64,000 bases of DNA, from assembly GCF_010015445.1 (NCBI RefSeq), contig NC_053121.1, forward strand, positions 31,857,434-31,921,433, given 5' to 3'. Numbering within the stretch: the first letter of the stretch is position 1; every line of letters starts with the position of its first letter. The position numbers and the translations under genes are program-made. Under the pieces are notes generated by a model. It searched no databases. It saw only the letters and a program-made list of their open reading frames with translations, and was not told the DNA's origin. Below are positions 55,641 to 64,000 of the stretch, piece by piece. Origin of the DNA: Perca fluviatilis (taxonomy: Eukaryota > Chordata > Actinopteri > Perciformes > Percidae).

Positions 55641-56883
55641 GTGGAGATGAAGATTTGTCAGATGGATCAGAGTGTGAAGGGCTTCAAAGCAAAATGACAT
55701 GGATCCATTTTGGAGTGAAAGCGATGTTCACTGAGGCTCAAAGAGCTTTTCAAATTACAATTTGATTATGTCCCCTGACATGTTGTTGTTTTCTAAGGAA
55801 AGGGCCTCAGAGCAAACACTATTAACTTTTTTGTGATTAACTTTGGATATTCCACAATGGGATTTAGTTTGAAAGCAGCATTCATTTTGTAGCCTCTGTT
55901 TGTCACAGTTTCAAGTGTTAGATGTCTCAATTCCGACTGGGTTTGAATATTGAAGAGCCAAAACATTTGCTGAGATGAATCTATTTTTGACTTTTGATGG
56001 CATTTACTTAAGGTTTCAGGATGACTAAACTGTGTCTGTCATTTGTCCGTCAGTGGGATGTGTTTGCTTAGTTTCAGTGGACATAAATTCAGATAGTCAC
56101 ACAGGGTTGATATTCTGTGTATTTGGAAGTGAAACTGAGCCACGCTTCTCTTTCTGTCTATACCCCAAGGCCAACGCAGCTTCGTGTTCTCACTCATGGT
56201 TGTCAGAGATCAGGCTTGCACCCATTTTATGCCCCAGGAATATCAACACCATCGCCAATCATCCAAGTTTAATCTGTCTCCTCTATTATACTCCATTATA
56301 CAACTCTGCATTTGCAAGGATCACCAAAAGAAATCAAGTGTATTGGTTGTCCTGTGAAAACTATTTACTGTATCTCTGAAACAACAACTTTTCGTGAGCT
56401 AAGAAAAAAAAACAGCTGTTTTGAGCTTTGTGACATTGCATTTCTCAGATAATCCAATGTTCATTTATCTTAAGAATTAGATGAAACTATGCATCACCTC
56501 TTTTCTCAGGCTTACATATTAAGTATCTAGATACAATACTTAATAAAGATTGTACCAAAATTAAGGAGAGGGAGGGGATCTTTCTGCTCTTGGAACTCCT
56601 GTGATGCTGAAATAACATGTAAACACCAAGTACATCTTTGTCATTATTTATGTATTAATTCATTTTTACCTTAATAATAATACTTTTGTACCCATTCCTA
56701 TGGCAGGCCAGAGAGTGCATGCATGTCATTTTGTTTCTTATTTTCTCATGGTCACAACATTATTTTGTAAGATCATAAAGAAATAACTTTCACATGAGAA
56801 AATAAATACAAGAAATATATATACTATTACCCTTTGAAACTCATACACTCACACCCACTAAGACCTTTTCATCAACTGCCGGT
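55641..56883. other. Unique sequence
   Basis: The 115-codon frame 56032-56379 has no motif or convincing splice context. Nothing else is recognised. Confidence 0.4.
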
Positions 56884-57436
56884 AACACTTCTATTCGTTT
56901 GTGCTACGTTTGTGCCGGTTTGTGCTGTACAAATTATTGTTTGTCCTGTTAAGGGTTTTAAGTAATTAAACTTTACATTTTCTGGCCAGTGACGTCACCC
57001 AGCCCCCCATTAATGTCCAAATCTCCCCAAAATGGTCTCAATCGTTTGTGCTACGTTTGTGCTGATTTGTGCTGTTAAAAGAAACATTTGTGCTACTTCG
57101 GTTTTTATGGTATCAGGCTTTATTTGTTACACGGCTACTATTTGCGCTGCAAAGGCTTCTGACACCAGCTATCACATGGTGACGTCACGCGCGTAATAAA
57201 GCGTAATAACTTAAAAAACATAGTAGCACAAATGTTTTTTTTAACAGCGCAAATCAGCACAAACATAGCACAAACGATTGAGACCATTTTGGGGAGATTT
57301 GGATATTAATGGGGGGCTGGGTGACGTCACTGGCCAGAAAATGTAAAGTTTAATTACATAAAACCCTTAACAGCACAAACGATCATTTTTACGGCACAAA
57401 CCGGTACAAACGTAGCACAAACGAATAGCAGTGTTT
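56884..57436. mobile_element. Large palindromic MITE with GTTTGTGC repeats
   Basis: The left arm starts AACACTTCTATTCGTTTGTG; reversed, the right arm starts AACACTGCTATTCGTTTGTG. Arms of about 220 bp match closely, including ACATTTTCTGGCCAGTGACG, AGCCCCCCATTAAT and CAAATCTCCCCAAAATGGTC. Each arm holds repeated GTTTGTGCTACG/GTTTGTGC words. The centre (about 57105-57215) contains a separate TGGTGACGTCACGCGCG block. No coding capacity; the target duplication is not clear. Confidence 0.8.
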
Positions 57437-57993
57437 TTAATCATTTTTGGATGACATGGGGGTCCAGCTTCACGCAGGTGGTAAACAACCACAAACACAA
57501 ACAGGGGCTATTTCCATTAAGTTGGCACGTAAGGACATGGAATTGGTTTGTTATATTTGGCATTTGACACTGAAGCTAACTTGTTGATAAGGAAGTTGAA
57601 CAGGATCTCTAAACTATTTTGAATCATGTTAAATGGATTTGGTGCTTAATGTTAAAGACTCAAACCAAAGTGGCATTTCATTAAAAACCCAAATAGTTTT
57701 TGAAATTTTTTTTGGTTCTCATGACAATAATAATCTAATAAATAGCAATAAAATCAAGTCATAACAGATAAATACAGGTTTGAGTTAATAATGACATATG
57801 GTCACTAGGGCATAAGAGGCATTTTTTAACCTTCATTTTAAAACAGATGTTGTTAACTGTTACACGTAAAATGATATCAGGAAATGTTCCTCACTTATGG
57901 TCAATGTAATTCATGGTCATCCTTAACACTTTTATCTCATACTGCAGCATTATGTTTTATGGGAACTTGAGACTCTCCTTTAAAATGAGACAA

Positions 57994-58025
<32 letters not shown>

Positions 58026-58549
58026 TGTATATATACATATATATATAAACCGTCCGTCAAGTAAACCAGCTGAGAGTGACATAAAAAAATGACGTCTTGT
58101 GCATCCCACGTTTTTTCACATTCATCCATCTTGAAAATGTACCAGTAATAGCAACAAAGTGGTTTTTCCCCTCAAAATGAAGTTTTACTTAATCAAATCA
58201 AGGGTCAGAGAAACATATCTTCTCGTGAAAAGGACAGGACACATCAGGGTTAAACCGATTACGTCCTGTTAAACAGGCATTTTAGAGTCTCCATCTCAGA
58301 CACATTTTCCTGCCTTTTCCAGTAATTTTTGAAAGCCTTCAAGCTGTAATAAAATATCACTTTTTGTGCATTTGTGCATTAAACACTCTTGGTCTCATTG
58401 CATTTTCATCATTTTTTCTGATGATAATCACATTTCCCCCGAACCCTCCCCCTGGTCTATTCCCATCTCCCCTTTTAAAGCACTTTGCTCCTGTTTCAGT
58501 GAAGATGACACTGACTCTGGGTGAGGGAGGGGAGGGGAGGGTGCAGGAG
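57437..58549. other. Unique sequence with a CA/TA microsatellite
   Basis: (CA)n at 57995-58020 passes into TATA words to 58047. The 58357-58617 frames have no domains. Nothing else is assigned. Confidence 0.45.
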
Positions 58550-58990
58550 GATTTGGCTAACGGTTCCAAATGGAAAGCTTTAGCTGGGGCCTCGTTCTGC
58601 AGGTTACGTGGCGTCACGTCTCATTTTTTGACTGAGCTGGAGAACAGCCCCCACTACAACCACCCTCCCTCTCAGGGACCCTCGTAAAGTGCTCTGATGC
58701 TTCATAATGCAGATCATTACCCAGAATGCTGTGGAAGACCCCAAGTCCCCACTTAGATGTGGAGCCTCCCAGAGCCCCTGCCGTGTTATGTATCCCTGCA
58801 GATCCCCTGCAGACGCTCTGATTGTCCATTCCTGCCCGCCGTCGCCTTGCCAGCAGCAGGGTTTATTGACACTAAGTTGCCCCCACAAGGCGGTGTTAAT
58901 ACGAACGACAAAGACGTTTCGTTTCCTCTGTGTCAACCTGAAGGTGCTTACAAGCCGGAGGTTATTGAAACATGAAGTCATAAAGCTAAC
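58550..58990. promoter_or_regulatory. Candidate conserved non-coding element cluster
   Basis: GGGGCCTCGTTCTGCAGGTT, ACGTGGCGTCACGTC, GCTTCATAATGCAGATCATT and AACGACAAAGACGTTTCG. Long frames are open on both strands (58604-59041 minus, 145 codons; 58707-59000 plus), but none has a domain. Open frames on both strands reflect GC-rich composition. Confidence 0.35.
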
Positions 58991-59798
58991 AGATATATGA
59001 CTTGAGATGTGATTGCACCAGGTGACCATCGATGAGTGCAATCAAGTCATAGGCAAGGATTTAGAAATGAGAACAAGGAGCTTTGAAGCAGGCAGAGAAG
59101 GAAAGGCCTTATGAAGCTCCCGGCTGATACAGACAGCAGGGCTGAGGTGATTGGACTGTCAGAGCTTACAGAAGCAGAACACTGTCTCTGCTTTGACTCT
59201 TTTTTTCTGATGTGTTGGACTTGTCCCAGTCTTGGACCAAGTTTGTCTTAGATTTGTTGCCTATTTACTTTTGCATTTATTTTTTATTTTTATTTTTTTC
59301 AAAAAAATGCGCATTCCACAAGCAAAAAAAGTCCTTTGGAGCTTCCCACTGCATGTGGTATGTAGACATTTGGAAGTGGTCAGGGTAGCATTGTTTGTCA
59401 TTTTTGAGTTAGTCCAAAGTTCCCAAAAAGCCTGTGCGTGTCAAGCAATGGCCCTTGGGAACTCATGAAATCCTGTAATAACCACATCACATCTAAGAAT
59501 CACAATGTTAGACAGTAGCCTAATATAAGTCAAGTGAAAGCAGTTATAACATCTAAATATGATATTGAACTAGAGCCCAGAAGTAACACTTAATCTGAAT
59601 CGTCAGTTTCTGGAAGGTATGTCTAGAAGATATCAGATATTTTTGAGGCTACAATTATCTGGGCCTCTATCATGAGTATTCACGCTGTCCTCAAGCAATC
59701 ATTTATTCATCCACACAATTAGAAACAACACAGCCGCTGCTTTATTAACTCTTTCCCTACCTGGCCACTGTTGAGTGAGCACAAAGAGGGCTTCAGGT

Positions 59799-59801
<3 letters not shown>
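58991..59801. other. Unique sequence
   Basis: Nothing recognised. Confidence 0.4.

Positions 59802-59864
<63 letters not shown>
59802..59864 (+). repeat. (GA)n microsatellite
   Basis: About 31 nearly pure GA units. Confidence 0.95.
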
Positions 59865-59867
<3 letters not shown>

Positions 59868-59879
59868 CGGATTTAATGA

Positions 59880-60060
59880 AAGCTCTGGCATCTGTATCTG
59901 ATTCATCTTGTCAATGTTGCACCATCTCTGCCCCAAACCAAACCCCCAGCATGCCTTGCCAGCCACTTTAATTACTTTTCCCTTTTGCTTGGAATGGCGA
60001 CCCGCAGAATTGACAGACAGGTGCAGTGATCCTGATTAATTAAAATAATAAAGACGAGGA
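59880..60060. promoter_or_regulatory. Candidate conserved non-coding element
   Basis: GCCAGCCACTTTAATTACTT, GGAATGGCGACCCGCAGAAT, TGACAGACAGGTGCAGTGAT and CCTGATTAATTAAAATAATA. It has homeodomain cores, a TGACAG word (TALE-like) and an E-box within 120 bases. Confidence 0.4.
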
Positions 60061-61457
60061 AGAGGACGAGGAGGGGGAATATCAATGTGTGGACAACTTC
60101 TCTTGATGGGCAAGCAGTGAGGGGACGTCAGACTGGGGCGGGAACATTGATTTACTTTGTGACAACAGGGTGGCCTTCGGGCTTGACAGGGCTATATGGA
60201 AGAACGTCTGAGAGTAGGGGGCGGACTCAGGGAGGTGGGGACCCATTCACATCCTCGGGGCCTCAGTTCAGCTCCCAGTGTGGGGACACAAAACCCCTTG
60301 GTGCCTCTGCAGCTGCAGTGTCCCACTCTGAAAACCCTGGTGCCATCACACCTATCAACATGAGATGGAGTTAATAAAAGCCACCTCCTGGGATTCATCA
60401 GCTCTAATAGCCATATATTATTTCACCAGACAAAGGAAACATCTTTTAGAATGACAGGCCCTAAGAGAGTGTATACTTATTGTCTTATCACTTCCCCTTT
60501 ACATATTGATACCACATAATGTTTGTGGATGGTATAGTGGACTCAAGATGGGAAGACTAAAAAATAAATAAAAATAATGTTAGTTAATGCATACAGTAAG
60601 TATGGCTACAAAATTGAATTAGCTTGCATTGCATTTAAGTGATATGTTAGTTTGGAGTTTACATCAAATGAGGTGAAAACATGGTATATACATGTAATAT
60701 TGTCTAAGAATGATTCAATTACAGACAAATGGAAGTTATTAAGTAATTTCTCAGATTTTTTTAATAAAATACAAATACCATTTTAAGTATACTCCCTCTT
60801 TAAAGGCAAATAACTCAATGTTCAGCCATCACATACTGTAATCACTTTTCTAAGGGAAACAAGTTTAATTCATACAGTACGTCAGAATTTAATCCAGGGC
60901 CGGCAAGGGGGACACTCGCAGTAACATCCACCCATATTGTGGGCTGAAACATGAGAAGTGTAAGTTTGTGTGTGTGTGAAAGCTGACCTGCAGTGCCCAC
61001 ATCCTCAAGCTGACACTTTAGAGCTGCTCTGTCTCAGCTGAGCGTGTCAGAACAACAGAGATGTGGAAAAGACCGGCATGTTTACCACCTCTCTGTGAAA
61101 TCAAATACAAGCTGCTCGCAGCGCCCGGCCTTGTGAAAGCAACAGATTGAGTCACTCACAGCTTCAAAGTTGCTCTGCTACACTGCAGAAATGTGCAGCC
61201 CCCTAAACGCCTCTTTGATTTGCTTTCAATGCAGGTGAATGCAGGTATTGGTGTATAGCACTAATGTATTGAAAAAGTCTCTAACACACTTCATCAGTTT
61301 GTGTGTGGAATCAAATTTGGATTTTCTACAAACACAATATACCTATAAATTCAAATATATATACCATTACGTTTCACAGTTCGGCTCTGTAGTGAACTGG
61401 TACAGCATGGTAATTTACCCAAACCTTTTTTTTTCATTTTTTGCTGCTTTCACTTCT
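60061..61457. other. Mostly unique sequence
   Basis: 60090-60380 is GC-rich with frames on both strands (60087-60374, 60192-60398) but no domain. 61000-61200 is moderately complex. No gene is supported. Confidence 0.4.
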
Positions 61458-62565
61458 CAGGAAATGGTTGAATGTAACTTAGCCTTTTTACTCAAGTACT
61501 GTACTTAAAGGAACACGCCGACTTATTGGGAATTTAGCTTATTCACCATAACCCAAGTAAGACAAGTCCATACATACCCTTCTCATCTCCGTGCGTGCTG
61601 TAACGCTGTCTGACGGCTCCAGCATTAGCTTAGCCCAGCACAGATCCTGCAGGTAACTGGTTCCAACTAGCCTACTGCTCCGAATTGTGACAAAAGTGAC
61701 AAAATAACGCCAACATGTTCCTATTTACATGTTGTGATTTGTAGAGTCACAGCGTGTACAAAAAACAACGTAACATGAGACACAGCCATCTTCTATCCGT
61801 AAACAAACCGGGAACTATATTTTCAGACAGGCTTGCTGCGAGCATATCACTCCGCCCAAGTACTATATTCTTCCGCCTGAGAATATAGTTCCCGGTTTGT
61901 TTACGGTTAGAAGATGGCTGTGTCTCATGTTACGTTGTTTTTTGTACACGCTGTGACTCTACAAATCACAACATGTAAATAGGAACATGTTGGCGAGCAG
62001 TAGGATTACTGGAACCATTCACCTGCCTGTTCTGTGATGGGCTGATGCCGCTGGAGCCGTCAGACAGTTTTACAGCACGCATGGAGATGAGAAGGGTATG
62101 TATCGACTTGTCTAACTCTGGGGGTTACGGTGAATAAGCTAAATTCCCAATAAGTCGTCGTGTTCCTTTAAGAACACATTTGAGGTACTTTACACACGTT
62201 TTCATATTGAGGTGTTGCTTTTTCCTGGGAGGATCTGAAAACATTTACTGCAAATACAATTACACCACCACTGCAATGCATTGCTACAGATGAAACTACT
62301 CAAAACACGTGTACTTATATGTTACTGTATGTCCACTATCTCATAGCACTTGTTGCCAGTATTTAGCTCCACTTTGACCACCGCCATCCTTCAAATTCTG
62401 CTTACATGTTAATGAGTACTTTTACTTTTGATGATTGAGTGTGTTTTCCTGACAATCCTCCTATATTTTTACTTGGGGGGGAAAAATTAGATTTTAGGAC
62501 CTTTAATACTATGAAATATTTTTACATTGTGGTGGTGGAGGATCTGAATACTTCTACCTCCACTG
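61458..62565. mobile_element. hAT-like element, copy 2, hosting a palindromic MITE
   Basis: CAGGAAATGGTTGAATGTAA with TTTACTCAAGTACTGTAC aligns to the start of the element at 29094. The right end GGATCTGAATACTTCTACCT ending CCACTG matches that element's other end. The copy is diverged and interrupted by the TTAA element at 61509-62167. Confidence 0.65.
61505..62171. mobile_element. Palindromic TTAA-bounded MITE in the hAT-like host
   Basis: TTAA at 61505-61508 and 62168-62171. Left end AGGAACACGCCGACTTATTG; the reversed right end is AGGAACACGACGACTTATTG. Arms match over about 300 bp, with the best block around TAAACAAACCGGGAACTATA. The centre is at about 61831-61878. The left arm has about 27 bases (CGAATTGTGACAAAAGTGAC and on) absent from the right arm. 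Confidence 0.85.
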
Positions 62566-63289
62566 GCCCTTTGGGTAACTGTGTCCACCAAATGGTATTT
62601 CTTGTGACAGGTATGCCATTTACGCTGACTGGTGTCTGCACAGCTGAAATCTTTGAAAGAAGAAGTCAGTGTGCCTTGGCAACTGAGAGCATTATACGCC
62701 ACCTTATGGACAAATGATGCTTAGCATGTTCAGTGATGCCAGTCACAGTCACTCATGTTCACCGAGCTGAGAGCAGCTGTATAGGATCATGATGACTGAT
62801 GGTAAGCAGTGACTGCTGAAAAATAAATGGATTTTCTTTCTCAGACTATAAGCCATTTCTTTCGCTTAAATCACTTTTTCTTCTTCTCTCACTCAAGACA
62901 TGTTTCTCATGCTACTTTAACAGGGTGTGTTACACAAGATCCTATACATTAATACATTTTAAAATTTATTGAGGACGCGACATGTATCCAAACATACCTT
63001 AACAGTGAAAAGTAGGTATTCTGATTATGTGTGTTCTTATAATATATATATTATATATTATAATATTATATATTTTCTTTTCAGAAAGAAAATTAATTAC
63101 ATACATAGGTTTTTAATAATCCAAATCCACATTTTATATTCTTTAACAAAGAGATAATACTATACTATCAAAGAGAAGAGATTGATTTTCTCTATGCTTA
63201 TTAATGCAACAAAAAATCAAAAGCTCTCAAAGCAGCCGGCTATTTGATATATTCATAATCAACTGTGCTGATGTACTGTGTAGCGGCCT
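62566..63289. other. Unique AT-rich sequence
   Basis: A TA-rich stretch with self-complementary ATATATTATATATTATAATA words lies near 63043-63073. No gene is supported. Confidence 0.45.
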
Positions 63290-63640
63290 TAAACGGCGAT
63301 GGATCTGGCAGGAAATGCAACAAATTCAATTGGCTTTCTGCTTCGTGTCTGAAGATTGGCTGCTTTGTTTCCTTTTGATTGGTCAATTAAAAGTGCGCTT
63401 CCACTTTTGAAGCCTGGGCCCATTACAGAAAGTAATTTCAAGAGCCAAGCTGTTTGCCCTGCGCTGTCTGCTACGAGGAATTCCCTCTCCACTTTGGCAA
63501 AGTCAGACTGAGGGAAAGAGAGTTGGTAATATTAGCTCCCGTTTTATTGAGAGATCCATTAATCGTAGCCTTCTGCCACTGACCCTTGACCCCTGCTGAC
63601 CTCCGGACATCATGTTACCAGCCGGGCAGGGCAGACACAG
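63290..63640. promoter_or_regulatory. Candidate conserved non-coding element
   Basis: AACGGCGATGGATCTGGCAG, CTTTTGATTGGTCAATTAAA, TATTAGCTCCCGTTTTATTG and GATCCATTAATCGTAGCC. A CCAAT-box-like ATTGGTCAATTAA and a DR1-like TGACCCTTGACCC (63580-63592) are present. Inference only. Confidence 0.4.
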
Positions 63641-64000
63641 CTCTCCTAAAAACAAATAACTTTCAGCTCACTGGTTTGTCTCTTCTGGTTTACATTTGTC
63701 CAACTTCTCTCATCTGGATTTGTTGTTATTGAAGAGACGTGGCATCGGAACAATGTTTTTTTCTTTCTTAGAAATCTTGATACTTTACTGTACTTTTGAT
63801 GCTGTTTTTTTAAATAAGTTTTAAGGGCCTGGGGGTCAAGGAACTTCACCAAAGATAAAAATGGCAATTAATAAATGTTAATATGTGAATATATATTGTT
63901 TTTTATAATGTCAAATGAAGTAGACCTACATGTATATATAGATAGTTTTCCTGGTTTTCCTTATTGTTGCTCATGTTTGTTTAAAATTAGTGTTTTTTTA
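63641..64000. other. Unique AT-rich sequence to the window end
   Basis: Nothing recognised. The 73-codon minus frame has no motif. Confidence 0.45.

Noticed and set aside
58604..59041. 145-codon minus-strand frame
   Set aside because: Open frames on both strands in a GC-rich candidate regulatory block; no recognisable domain.
61509..62167. Possible microRNA precursor from the long hairpin
   Set aside because: Arm length, TTAA borders and position inside another repeat identify it as a palindromic MITE, far larger than a pre-miRNA.

Overview
The window looks like nuclear DNA of a teleost fish, most likely a percomorph. The evidence is its repeat content: a tRNA-derived SINE whose body ends in the GCTGCATGTCATTCC block common in spiny-rayed fish, retroposon tails ending in GATTCT, CTAT or GAATT repeats, many short inverted-repeat DNA elements (MITEs), hAT relics and long dinucleotide arrays. 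I see no intact protein-coding gene, no tRNA or rRNA gene and no CRISPR array. Nearly all open frames of 60-200 codons fall in repeats or low-complexity DNA, or lack convincing start, splice and motif support. The region reads as a gene desert or one very large intron. Naming the neighbouring gene is not possible from the sequence. Layout: (1) 1-10.8 kb holds a retroposon tail, a DNA element carrying a 55-codon RecQ-helicase-like fragment on the minus strand (about 1300-1820), three copies of one MITE family (two in tandem at 2381-3018, one at 9701-10071 with an 8-bp target duplication) and a TTAA-bounded element (10416-10773). (2) 11-14.9 kb is mostly unique, with several candidate regulatory blocks. 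(3) 14.9-18.5 kb is a nested transposon complex: an outer inverted-repeat element, two exon-like hAT transposase remnants, a 64-A tract, a second hAT-bounded insert and a LINE-like tail. (4) 20.9-22.2 kb and 26.3 kb hold MITEs and SINEs. (5) 29.1-30.7 kb is a three-layer nest: a hAT-like element containing a TTAA element that contains a second, almost fully palindromic TTAA element. The middle layer keeps a short basic exon-like ORF. (6) 38.1-38.8 kb is the 5' end of another hAT gene. (7) 44-45.2 kb holds repeats. (8) 47-60 kb is the block richest in candidate conserved non-coding elements; it includes a perfect DR1 nuclear-receptor site at 49260 and a diverged local duplication (50921-51390 and 52387-52880) bracketing a long candidate enhancer. 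(9) 56.9-57.4 kb and 61.5-62.2 kb are two more large palindromic MITEs, the second inside another copy of the hAT-like host seen at 29 kb. How parts work together: the only functional logic I can infer is cis-regulatory, with blocks of unique sequence rich in homeodomain-type ATTA cores separated by transposon debris. Conservation could not be measured here, so every regulatory call is a hypothesis. Repeat family names rest on remembered teleost families and visible termini, not on a database search.
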